Part shown: positions 1 to 7,171 of the stretch, in pieces
Position numbering within the stretch: the first letter of the stretch is position 1
How the letters are laid out: each line of letters starts with the position of its first letter
Assembly: GCA_002162815.1 (NCBI GenBank)
Contig: MAAT01000033.1
Location: 1 to 50,092, forward strand
Direction of reading: 5' to 3'
DNA from: Gammaproteobacteria bacterium 53_120_T64
GTDB lineage: Bacteria > Pseudomonadota > Gammaproteobacteria > Pseudomonadales > Porticoccaceae
Length of the DNA: 50,092 nt
The notes under the pieces: generated by a model
What the model was told of the DNA's origin: nothing
The model's database searches: none
The model's input: only the letters and a program-made list of their open reading frames with translations
Position numbers and translations under genes: made by a program

Positions 1-2
1 CT

Positions 3-89
3 CTCGATGATTGCTATTTGTTTGGTGCAATCAGCGTATCATTGATCCTGCCTTTTCTTTTTATATTTCAGCGGCTTAGGCTTAAGTAA
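3..89 (+). CDS. C-terminal end of a membrane protein, probably an MFS transporter (partial)
   Basis: An open frame enters from the left edge and stops at 87-89. The 28 visible residues are one hydrophobic segment (core VSLILPFLFIF) followed by a basic tail (QRLRLK), as at the end of the last helix of drug/H+ antiporters of the EmrB/DHA2 type. A D-D pair in front of the helix fits that family, but the piece is too short to prove it. An insertion-sequence remnant begins about 40 bases after the stop. Any multi-pass membrane protein is the alternative. Confidence 0.4.
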   Translation, partial: LDDCYLFGAISVSLILPFLFIFQRLRLK

Positions 90-125
90 GTGCCATTCGG
101 GTCTGACCCCTTTTACTCCTTTTAC

Positions 126-284
126 TCAGATTTCTACCCCACCCGCATTACGCCTCAGCTCTCGACTGATCGTAGGCTGACTGAGGCCAATGGCGTCGGC
201 AGTGGCCTACTGGCTATAACACCCTTGCTTTAAGCGGTAAATCTGGCATCGTTGTTCATAGATTAGCTGCTGGTAGTCTTTCAT
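126..284 (-). pseudogene. IS30-family transposase N-terminal remnant
   Basis: Read on the minus strand from the ATG at 284, the peptide starts MKDYQQLIYEQRCQIYRLK, the typical beginning of IS30-type transposases. It meets an in-frame TAG after 25 codons, then continues in the same frame through a helix-turn-helix (AIGLSQPTISRELRRNAGG) and stops at 126-128. Only the DNA-binding head survives; no DDE catalytic part is present. The AT-rich direct repeats and GGGGTCAGACC-like stretch at 86-120 lie next to its broken end and may be IS-derived. It is a dead mobile-element fragment bordering the PI-PLC gene. Confidence 0.72.
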
Positions 285-524
285 TGTTGCATCTCTTGCC
301 GGAGAAAAGGTGATTAGCCTACAGGCAGCTAAGCGTTTTTCTATCGCATCAAGTTGTGCACTTCAGATTTGAATCCAAGATATGATTTAATGTGGTTTCA
401 TAACGAAACGATGCGTTGGGCGTTTTATTTCGAGGCTGCTTTGCCTTAGATGTAGTAACAAAAAGTGGAAATGACTGGGGTTACTTTTGTACTGTTAGGG
501 AAGTGCTATGGTTATCTAGTTTAG
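285..524. other. Intergenic stretch without a recognised gene
   Basis: Between the IS30 remnant and the pentanucleotide repeat I see no convincing coding frame or RNA gene. A weak promoter-like TTGTAC (487-492) with TTATCT (512-517) lies just before the repeat, at a 19-base spacing; this is only suggestive. Confidence 0.4.
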
Positions 525-552
525 TTTATTTTATTTTATTTTATTTTATTTT
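525..552. repeat. Pentanucleotide tandem repeat (TTATT)n before the PI-PLC gene
   Basis: Five full TTATT units plus flanking T residues run from 525 to 552, ending 45 bases before the ATG at 598. The tract sits where promoter spacing or the 5' leader of the downstream gene would lie. Slipped-strand changes at such repeats alter promoter strength in phase-variable genes of other bacteria. Whether copy number varies here cannot be seen from one sequence. Confidence 0.85.
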
Positions 553-597
553 CTTGGCCAAATTTTTTAAATGTAAAAAATAAGAATAGGGAATGTA

Positions 598-1914
598 ATG
601 ACACGAATAGTAATAACAGAACCTCAACAAGAGTATCATGTATTAGTCCATAAGAAAGACGGCAGCAAGCTCGGCTGGCTTGGTCACGACGCGAGTGGTG
701 GGTGGGTAGTGTTCGTGAATGTTGACGATCCAAGTAAAAATCTTGGCGATAAAGTGTTATCGGTGGCTTGGGTGACTGTTAATGGTGAGCGGGTGCTCTG
801 TGCCCCAAATTACTCTGCGAGCGATGATTCTTATTTCTTGGGGTACCATAATTCGTATCCTAAGTGGATGGACAAAGAAGAGAAGGGAACCCCTGTCGAA
901 TACGATGAGGTGAGCGGACAGATGTCGCTTAACTCACGGTCTATTGGGCTCCATCGAGACGGGGCTGTGGCACAATACGAAAATGAGGGTGATCATCGCT
1001 CGACACTTAGGTTCACTTTCGTTCCCGCGAAGAATAAATACGAAAACTGGATGAGAGACCTGGGTGAAATCGCAAATAGAGCGATGTATAATATTTGTAT
1101 CCCCGGCAGTCATAACGCAGGAACTTATACCCTCTGGCATAAAGACCCGGCTACCAGTGAAAGAAGCCGTAACCAACAAGTTAACATCTTGCAGCAACTC
1201 AAGGCAGGCAGCCGCTATATCGACCTGCGGGCAAAAGTTTACCGCGGGGAGTACTATATATATCACGGTACAGATGGAACTTACACGACCCTGGACATGG
1301 CCGTTGAACAGGTACTTGAGTTTGTTAAAAGCCACCTAGATGAGATTGTCATTGTCTCGCTCTTAATCGCAAACGACCCTGATCAAAAAAAATTCAAGGA
1401 AATATGTGAGAGGCTTCAAGAGTACAGGCACCTCGGTACTGATATGAGCATCACCCCTGCTGAACTGCGTAAAAAGAAGAAGAACTTACTGCTCTTCCCT
1501 CAGGGGAAGTCTCGATATGCAGATTTCGACGGGGTCTACGCGGCATCAACGGACCCCAAGTCGACCTTGGATCTTCTTGATGAATTGGGGGTGCCTCCTC
1601 ATGAAGAGGAGATATATCCTGATGGAAAGAAGGTTAAAAGAATATGGATATTGCAAACGAATATGCCATGGGTAGGAGGGCAGGGTCTCAGCCGTCATGC
1701 GAAGGACGCTGCGGAATACTGGAAAGGTATATTCAGCGAAAAAAAGCTAAACGGTCATCAGCTCAATATAATCGGTGCCGACTTCATCAATCATCACTCT
1801 TTGGTCGATGAAATTGTAAGACTCAATATAACAAGAGATAAGGAAAAATTGATAGAGGACGGTATCCTAGGAGTCATAGTAGAAGCCGAAGGGGACGGTT
1901 TCCTTCGGTTTTAG
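598..1914 (+). CDS. PI-PLC X-domain phosphodiesterase-like protein
   Basis: This 438-residue protein resembles phosphatidylinositol-specific phospholipase C-type phosphodiesterases, which cleave the phosphodiester of inositol lipids by His general acid-base catalysis. The X-domain starts near residue 150. CIPGSHNAGT carries the first catalytic His candidate (H172), YIDLR (207-211) is the usual metal/substrate strand, and YHG gives the second His (H223). Residues 1-145 form a polar, beta-rich region of unknown role (FFVxV and WVTVNGER-type strands). There is no signal peptide or transmembrane segment, unlike secreted bacterial PI-PLCs, so the site of action is unclear. A GGGAATG-like ribosome site precedes the ATG. 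The gene is visibly A+T-richer than its neighbours, is flanked by IS30 and IS256 remnants and follows a simple repeat, which suggests acquisition by transfer. The substrate is unknown. Confidence 0.75.
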   Translation: MTRIVITEPQQEYHVLVHKKDGSKLGWLGHDASGGWVVFVNVDDPSKNLGDKVLSVAWVTVNGERVLCAPNYSASDDSYFLGYHNSYPKWMDKEEKGTPVEYDEVSGQMSLNSRSIGLHRDGAVAQYENEGDHRSTLRFTFVPAKNKYENWMRDLGEIANRAMYNICIPGSHNAGTYTLWHKDPATSERSRNQQVNILQQLKAGSRYIDLRAKVYRGEYYIYHGTDGTYTTLDMAVEQVLEFVKSHLDEIVIVSLLIANDPDQKKFKEICERLQEYRHLGTDMSITPAELRKKKKNLLLFPQGKSRYADFDGVYAASTDPKSTLDLLDELGVPPHEEEIYPDGKKVKRIWILQTNMPWVGGQGLSRHAKDAAEYWKGIFSEKKLNGHQLNIIGADFINHHSLVDEIVRLNITRDKEKLIEDGILGVIVEAEGDGFLRF

Positions 1915-2016
1915 CAAAATACGCTGGCTGAGAGAAAACGCACTGAAAATGAGCCCAAGCATTGTGGACGCCCATCTTGTCAAACCACAAAGGACATCCA
2001 TCTAAATAAGCATAAG

Positions 2017-2256
2017 CTATAAAATAAGGTGGCTTGTGGGACAAATCCATCTTTCTACGTTGCTTGGGCCATTGCGACGGTTGTCTGAAGATGATTCCAC
2101 GTGCTTGGCGTAGCCCAGATGATCATCTAGCTCCGCATTGAGAGCGGCCTCAACGGTGACTTTGGTGAGCATAGTTCTGAAGTCATTGAGGTCTTGTTCA
2201 GTTTTTAAGATTTTTGCTGCTTCGCGCGCAAAGGCTTCTAGGTCTTCTTTGTTCAT
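2017..2256 (-). pseudogene. IS256-family transposase N-terminal fragment
   Basis: The minus-strand frame begins MNKEDLEAFAREAAKILKT and contains VTVEAALNAELDDHLGYAK, the hallmark start of IS256/MULE-type transposases. Similarity ends near residue 63 (RRNG); the last residues are foreign sequence before a stop, so the roughly 330 residues with the DDE active site are missing. A stretch rich in ACTGTGTAGCTGTC on the minus strand (about 2290-2315) is the likely left IS end. Inactive. It closes the accessory island on the right of the PI-PLC gene. Confidence 0.8.
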
Positions 2257-2361
2257 GGTCTGTCTATCCTTCCCATTAGGGATTAATGATAGACAGCTAC
2301 ACAGTTTTAATTACAGTCTCTCGCTATCGCCAAATCCGCTAGCTGATTAAAAGCCTGTCCT

Positions 2362-2769
2362 TCAATAAGTTAATTCACACAAGCCATCAAACACCAGCTC
2401 GTTGTAACTGACGATGCCGAGTACTTTGCCATTTTCAACCACGGGTGCATTCGATAAGCCAAAGCGCTCAAAGAGTCGAGCGCAGTGGCGGACATCGAGT
2501 TCGGGTTCAACGGGAATAACGGGCTTGGACATAATCTCGTAAACATTGACCCGCTCCGGGGCTTTATCCTTGGCCAGTACTTTTTTAACAATATCGGAGA
2601 GTAGAAGAATACCCACGGCATCGTGGGGATAACGTTTCTTGATGATAACCACTTCGGCATTATTGGCCTTCATGGCATCGAGGGCCTGTTGGATAGTCGC
2701 GATACCATCAAGCTCTAAGTGCCGTTCGTGCATAATATCGCGTACCACAATGGTTTTTTTATTCTTCAC
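2362..2769 (-). CDS. Tandem CBS-domain protein
   Basis: The 135-residue protein is made of two CBS motifs (about 8-65 and 72-133) and nothing else. The first has VRDIMHE and IQQALDAMKANNAEVV; the second has IMSKPVIPVEPE and CARLFERFGLSNAPVVE. CBS pairs bind adenine nucleotides such as AMP or ATP and act as energy sensors on transporters and enzymes. It starts with GTG, and that GTG overlaps the TGA of the PII-like gene (GTGA), so the two are translationally coupled. It is the last gene of the DUF1538 operon, so it probably gates the membrane pair; this is inference. A stand-alone signalling role is the alternative. Confidence 0.85.
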   Translation of the reverse strand: MKNKKTIVVRDIMHERHLELDGIATIQQALDAMKANNAEVVIIKKRYPHDAVGILLLSDIVKKVLAKDKAPERVNVYEIMSKPVIPVEPELDVRHCARLFERFGLSNAPVVENGKVLGIVSYNELVFDGLCELTY

Positions 2770-3116
2770 AGGAGTTCCTCTACGCTGCTGCTGATTTCTT
2801 TTGCCTGGTGGGCGACGCCAATGGCGTCCTCGACATCGATTTGTACGGCAATACCGGTGCCGGGCTTGTCATCAAACTCGCCAACTCGGCCAATTTCTTC
2901 GAGAATGTGGCGGCTAAGATGTTCTTCAACGAGGAGTAAAATCACATCTCGCTGAGTGGCCAGGGAGAGGCCAAAAAAGGTTTTACTTTTTTTAAGGCCC
3001 TCGCCCCGGGCGTTGTTAATGACGGTGGCACCGGTAGCGCCGGCCTTGCGGGCGGCATCCATTACGGCATCTGTTTTATCGTCTTCAACAAAAACAGTAA
3101 TCATTTTAAAGTGCAT
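2766..3116 (-). CDS. PII-like signal-transduction protein
   Basis: This 116-residue protein has the ferredoxin-like PII fold pattern: MITVFVEDDKTDAVMDAARK for the first strand and helix, GATGATVINNARG for the second strand, VILLLVEEHLSRHILEEI for strand and helix, and KPGTGIAVQIDVEDAIG for the last strand. It lacks the uridylylated T-loop tyrosine region and the GKIGDGKIFV motif of GlnB/GlnK, so it is not a canonical nitrogen regulator. A GAGGTG ribosome site lies before the ATG. Its stop overlaps the CBS gene, and it follows a DUF1538 gene by 18 bases. PII proteins of this kind are known next to DUF1538 genes; control of the membrane proteins in response to a small molecule is inferred. Confidence 0.8.
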   Translation of the reverse strand: MHFKMITVFVEDDKTDAVMDAARKAGATGATVINNARGEGLKKSKTFFGLSLATQRDVILLLVEEHLSRHILEEIGRVGEFDDKPGTGIAVQIDVEDAIGVAHQAKEISSSVEELL

Positions 3117-3134
3117 TCTTCACCTCGAGGTCAG

Positions 3135-3938
3135 TTAAATATCGGTATTTTTTTGTTGGCTTCGGGCGCTAAAACTGGTGTTTAGTGCAGACAGCTGGGC
3201 ATAGGCCATCACCGAGATAATAGGCAGTAAGCTGGCAAAGGCAATTAATCCAAAGCCGTCAATCAAGGGGTTTCTACCCGGTACGTTTTCCGATAGCCCC
3301 AGCCCCAGTGCGGCCACCAGTGGTACGGTGACTGTTGATGTTGTCACGCCTCCGGAGTCGTAGGCCAGAGGGACAATCAACTTCGGTGCGACCATGGTCT
3401 GTAAAACCACGATAATATAGCCGCCAATAATGTACCAGTGGATGGGATCACCGACCACAATACGATAACAGCCCAGTGAAATGCCAACCGCAACACCAAT
3501 CGCTACGGCAATACGCAGGCCCCAGACACCGATGGCGCCACCGCTGACTTCGTTAGCTTTTATCGCCACGGCCATCAGTGAGGGTTCGGCAATGGTGGTG
3601 CTAAAACCAATACTAAAGGCAAATAGATAAACCCAGTAATAGTCTCGCCAAGTGACCTCGCCAAGCAAGGTTTCGCTCGATTGTGCGGCCTGAATAAAGG
3701 CCGGGTCGGTGAGCTGTTCAGCCATGACGCGACCAAGGGGAAAGAGACACCACTCGAGGCCGAGTAAAAAGAAGGACAAACCAATTAATACCCAGATAAA
3801 GCCGATTAAGGTTGCAGCGAGGTTGGCCGGTTTCTTGCGGATGACAAAAAACTGAAAGCCAAAAAGAATCACGGCAATGGGCATGACGTCGACCACCGTG
3901 CCGAGCAGGGTATTGAACAGTTCGCTGAGAATATTCAC
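3135..3938 (-). CDS. DUF1538 integral membrane protein, second copy
   Basis: The 267-residue protein has about seven hydrophobic segments. Around residue 194 it carries the family signature [17 protein letters not shown], followed by [17 protein letters not shown] near the C-terminus. The function of DUF1538 is not established; the fold and Gly/Thr-rich reentrant-like motif suggest a transporter or channel half. It starts with GTG, which overlaps the TGA of the upstream paralogue (GTGA), so the two are probably made in equal amounts and form a heteromer. The C-terminal 15 residues are polar and basic ([11 protein letters not shown]). Its neighbours PII and CBS proteins are the likely regulators. 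Confidence 0.8.
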   Translation of the reverse strand: MNILSELFNTLLGTVVDVMPIAVILFGFQFFVIRKKPANLAATLIGFIWVLIGLSFFLLGLEWCLFPLGRVMAEQLTDPAFIQAAQSSETLLGEVTWRDYYWVYLFAFSIGFSTTIAEPSLMAVAIKANEVSGGAIGVWGLRIAVAIGVAVGISLGCYRIVVGDPIHWYIIGGYIIVVLQTMVAPKLIVPLAYDSGGVTTSTVTVPLVAALGLGLSENVPGRNPLIDGFGLIAFASLLPIISVMAYAQLSALNTSFSARSQQKNTDI

Positions 3939-4672
3939 GTGATGATCATACCGTAGGCCATAACAAAAATAATGGGCGTTAAGGACGCGAAGGCGATGAG
4001 GCCAAAGCCGTCTATCATCGGGTTGCGGCCTTGAATAGAAGAGGCAAGGCCAACACCGAGGGCGGTCACTAATGGCACCGTAATGGTTGAGGTGGTGACG
4101 CCACCGGAGTCATAGGCGATACCGATGATTTCCTCAGGGGCGAAAACGGTCATGATCACGACCAGTATATAACCACCGATTATTAGCCACTGAATAGGCC
4201 AGCCTTTGAGAATACGCAGCACACCAATAACGATGGCCAGGCCCACAGAAAATGCGACCGTAAAGCGCAAACCGGTGGTGTACTGCGCCTTTGCCGTCGC
4301 ACTGGCTTCGATCATTTGCCCGGTAGCGGCGAGGTTGGCGGCCTCCTCAGCGACAGCAATCAGGGCGGGCTCCGCAACGGTGGTGCCAAAGCCTAAACAG
4401 AAGGCAAAACTCAACAACCAAAAGACACTGCCCTTGCGAGTGAAGGCGTGGGCCATGGCTTCGCCAATCGGGAATAAACCCTGCTCCAGACCGTGAATAA
4501 AAAAGGTTAAACCGAGTACCACAAAGACCACGCCGAGCAAGAGCTGGCCGACATTGGGCAGGGGCTGGTGCAGAACGACGAACTGAAAAAACAGGATCAC
4601 CAACACGATGGGCAGCAAATCTCGCAGGCTGCCAAGCATCGCATTTAAAAGTTTAAAAAGCGTATCTTTCAA
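3935..4672 (-). CDS. DUF1538 integral membrane protein, first copy
   Basis: A 245-residue multi-pass membrane protein, homologous to the next gene: it shares [17 protein letters not shown], the signature [17 protein letters not shown] near residue 187, and [17 protein letters not shown]. It is the promoter-proximal gene of a four-gene operon. The start used here is TTG at 4672, with an AGGG-type ribosome site about 11 bases upstream; an ATG twelve codons further in is the alternative. In some bacteria both DUF1538 units occur in one polypeptide, so this pair is probably the split form. The transported substrate is unknown. No regulator site was recognised in the 176 bases between it and modC. 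Confidence 0.8.
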   Translation of the reverse strand: MKDTLFKLLNAMLGSLRDLLPIVLVILFFQFVVLHQPLPNVGQLLLGVVFVVLGLTFFIHGLEQGLFPIGEAMAHAFTRKGSVFWLLSFAFCLGFGTTVAEPALIAVAEEAANLAATGQMIEASATAKAQYTTGLRFTVAFSVGLAIVIGVLRILKGWPIQWLIIGGYILVVIMTVFAPEEIIGIAYDSGGVTTSTITVPLVTALGVGLASSIQGRNPMIDGFGLIAFASLTPIIFVMAYGMIIT

Positions 4673-4848
4673 AAATCTAGAGCCCTATTTAAGTCGGTCG
4701 CCGGGTGACACCAAGTCGCTATTCTAATTTCGCTGTTTGACACAGTGATGACGTTATCAATGACTCTTTGAAGGGCTTAACAATGCCGAGTAAATGGGGC
4801 TGAGGCAATGATGTAGGACAGTTTTTGTGGCGCAACAACGGCCAGGTA

Positions 4849-5973
4849 TTATTTCATTAAGGCGACACTTTTTACCTGGGCATAGACTTGTTGGCCAAGC
4901 TCTATCTTTAAGAGGTGAACGGAGCGGCGGGTAATGCGCGACAGCAGGTGTTGCCCACCGACCTCGCAGCGTACCAGCATCTGTGAAGGGTCTCGGTCGG
5001 GATCAATACTCACCACCCGCACCGCAAAACTATTGCTGATGCTGATTTGCAGGGGTTGCACGAGTGCCAGGCTGACATCGCGGGCACAGATGCGTAGACG
5101 GGCTTTATGGCCGAGGGGCAGGCCATTGTAGGACACCGACACCTGCGCACCGTCGAAGGCCAGGCTAGTGAGGTGAAATTCTTTATCGTGAGCCACCACG
5201 TGGGCATCGAGCACTGCGGCGGCCTCCTCAAAGTGGGATATCGCCAACAGGGGGTCGGTGAGTAGGGTGTTAAGTGCGCCGCTGGCAACCACATGGCCCT
5301 GATCCAGCAGGATTAAATGATCGGCCAGTTGTTGTACTTCCTCAGGGGCGTGACTGACATAGAGCACGGGAATATCCAGCTCCTGCCATAGGCTTTCAAG
5401 ATAGGGCAGGATCTCAGCCTTGCCATTGGCATCGAGGCTGGCCAGGGGCTCATCCATTAACAGCAATTGGGGGCTGGTGAGCAGGGCGCGGGCGATGGCG
5501 ACACGCTGGCGCTGGCCGCCGGATAATTGTTCGGGACGACGCTCGAGTAAGTCCTCGAGGCCGAGCCAGACACTGACATCATCAAACTGTATTTTGCGCT
5601 GCTGTTTGGCAATGCGCCGCCAACCGTACCTCATGTTGTCACGCACATTGAGGTGGGGAAAGAGGCTGGCCTCCTGAAACACATAGGCGATGGGGCGCCG
5701 GTGTACGGCCAGGTTGATCTTCTCGTCCTGCCAGCATTGGCCATTGATCGTGAAGTGAGCGCGATCGGGTTGTTCCAGTCCGGCTATACAGCGCAGTAGC
5801 GTGGTTTTACCGGAACCGGAGGGGCCAAACAGGGCGGTGACACCGCTGCCGGGAGCCGTAAAGGTGCTATCGAGTGTGAAGTTGTCACGCTGCAGCTGGA
5901 AGCTCGCGTCGATGCAGAGCTTGGTCGAGATACTGGGTTTGGCAGAACTTGGCGTCGAGATGCTAGCGCTCAT
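4849..5973 (-). CDS. modC: Molybdate ABC transporter ATP-binding protein
   Basis: The 374-residue ATPase energises molybdate import through ModB. Walker A (FGPSGSGKTTLLRC) lies near residue 50, the Q-loop FQEASLFPHLNVRDN follows, the signature is LSGGQRQRVAIARALL, and Walker B is LLLMDEPLASLD. The C-terminal 100 residues include a TOBE/Mop-like molybdate-binding region (ICARDVSLAL, SNSFAVRVVSI), which separates ModC from other importers. It follows modB by 9 bases on the same strand, so they are co-transcribed. The N-terminal 25 residues are Ser/Thr-rich and longer than usual; a shorter start is possible. No modA is next to it. Confidence 0.92.
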   Translation of the reverse strand: MSASISTPSSAKPSISTKLCIDASFQLQRDNFTLDSTFTAPGSGVTALFGPSGSGKTTLLRCIAGLEQPDRAHFTINGQCWQDEKINLAVHRRPIAYVFQEASLFPHLNVRDNMRYGWRRIAKQQRKIQFDDVSVWLGLEDLLERRPEQLSGGQRQRVAIARALLTSPQLLLMDEPLASLDANGKAEILPYLESLWQELDIPVLYVSHAPEEVQQLADHLILLDQGHVVASGALNTLLTDPLLAISHFEEAAAVLDAHVVAHDKEFHLTSLAFDGAQVSVSYNGLPLGHKARLRICARDVSLALVQPLQISISNSFAVRVVSIDPDRDPSQMLVRCEVGGQHLLSRITRRSVHLLKIELGQQVYAQVKSVALMK

Positions 5974-5982
5974 CCAAAAAAC

Positions 5983-6666
5983 CTACAGCCGCTGCAGGGC
6001 GTGTTGCCCCGTGCGCCAGTACAGGGTGAGTAACACCAGAAAGGAGAAGCCCAGCATACCTGCGGCAAGTACGTGGGCGGCTGCGTATTCGTAGGCCTCG
6101 ACGTGGTCAAAAATGGCGACGGATAAGACTTGGGTTTGGCCGGGAATATTGCCGCCTATCATCAAGACCACGCCGAACTCGCCGAGGGTGTGGGCAAAGC
6201 ACAGTACGGCACCGGTCAACAGACCTGGTTTGGCCAGTGGCAGGGCGACGCTGATAAAGCGATCCCAGGGGGAGGCTCGCAAGGTGGCGGCAACTTCCAA
6301 GGGGCGCCGGCCAATGGCGATAAAGGCGTTTTGTATGGGCTGTACGGCAAAGGGCAGGGAGTAAATAACCGAGGCGAGGACGAGACCCGCAAAGGTAAAA
6401 GGCAGGGTGCCAAGGCCGAGGCTGGCGGTGAATTGCCCGAGCCAACCCTTGGGCCCGAGTAGGAGCAATAAGTAAAAGCCCAGCACGGTCGGTGGTAGCA
6501 CCAGAGGCAGGGCGACGAGGGCGTTGATAACCTGCCGGTAGCGCGAAGTGGTGTTGGCCAGCCACCAAGCCAGTGGTGTCGCCAAACACAGCAATAATAG
6601 CGTGGTAATACTAGCCAGTTGCAGGGTCAGCCACACGGGCTGGAAATCTAATTGAGAAAGGTTCAT
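5983..6666 (-). CDS. modB: Molybdate ABC transporter permease
   Basis: A 227-residue inner-membrane permease with five or six helices. The EAA loop that docks ModC is [25 protein letters not shown] read as separate parts around residues 123-150, and [18 protein letters not shown] is the ModB-specific motif after it. Length fits the family (about 225-230). It is the first gene of the modBC pair; in most relatives modA precedes it, but here rmf and a strong terminator lie upstream. A ModE-type palindrome was not recognised; instead two copies of GTTAGAATGG occur 39 and 58 bases upstream of the start. Confidence 0.93.
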   Translation of the reverse strand: MNLSQLDFQPVWLTLQLASITTLLLLCLATPLAWWLANTTSRYRQVINALVALPLVLPPTVLGFYLLLLLGPKGWLGQFTASLGLGTLPFTFAGLVLASVIYSLPFAVQPIQNAFIAIGRRPLEVAATLRASPWDRFISVALPLAKPGLLTGAVLCFAHTLGEFGVVLMIGGNIPGQTQVLSVAIFDHVEAYEYAAAHVLAAGMLGFSFLVLLTLYWRTGQHALQRL

Positions 6667-6704
6667 AAACGCTATTTTGTCAGTTATTTACCGACTTTGT
6701 TAGC

Positions 6705-6733
6705 GTTAGAATGGTTGGACGGGGTTAGAATGG
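6705..6733. repeat. Two direct copies of GTTAGAATGG upstream of modB
   Basis: GTTAGAATGG occurs at 6705-6714 and again at 6724-6733, 19 bases apart, that is, about two helical turns. The pair sits between the rmf terminator and the modB start. The spacing and exact identity are compatible with a binding site for a dimeric regulator, but duplication by chance or slippage is possible. Confidence 0.45.
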
Positions 6734-6759
6734 CTGCGGGTTGACCCCGCTTGTTATGT

Positions 6760-6789
6760 AAAATGGGGGCTACTGCTAGCCCCCATTTT
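6760..6789. terminator. Rho-independent terminator after rmf
   Basis: A perfect 13-bp inverted repeat (6760-6772 and 6777-6789) with a 4-base loop, GC-rich in the core and A/T-rich at both ends. The A-rich and T-rich flanks allow it to work in either direction. It lies 22 bases beyond the rmf stop and separates rmf from modB. Confidence 0.9.
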
Positions 6790-6811
6790 GAATGATGGAG
6801 TGTGAGGGAGG

Positions 6812-7027
6812 TTAAGCGGTATTTTGGGCGACAATTTTTTGTTGCGAGGTGTGTATCTTGAAACCCTCCGACTGGTCGTCTCGGCCCTCTCGCCAACCAT
6901 TCATCCATTCATGGGCAAAAACACTATTGGTGTGATGAGGGCAAGAATCTTCAGAACGACCGTTAAATCCGAGTTGGTATCCTTTAGTATAGGCACGTTG
7001 GGAGGGGTCTCTTTTTTGTCTTTTCAT
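6812..7027 (-). CDS. rmf: Ribosome modulation factor
   Basis: RMF converts 70S ribosomes to inactive 100S dimers in stationary phase or stress. The start MKRQKRDPSQRAYTKGYQ and the motif GRSEDSCP match the E. coli family, as does NGWREGRDD. The ATG at 7027 is preferred over a TTG one codon earlier because GGAG lies at a suitable distance. The product has 71 residues, against 55 in E. coli; the extra 16-20 residues are a polar C-terminal tail (HTSQQKIVAQNTA). It is divergent from rlmKL, itself a ribosome-modifying gene, and ends at a strong terminator. Confidence 0.93.
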   Translation of the reverse strand: MKRQKRDPSQRAYTKGYQLGFNGRSEDSCPHHTNSVFAHEWMNGWREGRDDQSEGFKIHTSQQKIVAQNTA

Positions 7028-7171
7028 CAAGGGAAAGCTCCTTCACCACAGATCGTGGGAATTGATAGGTTTTTTTAGTTTTGCCAAGCAAGTTGACCAA
7101 AATCCTAGGGCTCTGTCGAAGATTTTGTTTGTCTATAAATTATCCGTTTTAATATCTTCTGGGAATCATTA

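Noticed and set aside
934-1335. 133-codon frame opposite the PI-PLC gene
   Set aside because: No recognisable protein; the plus-strand catalytic motifs explain the coding bias.
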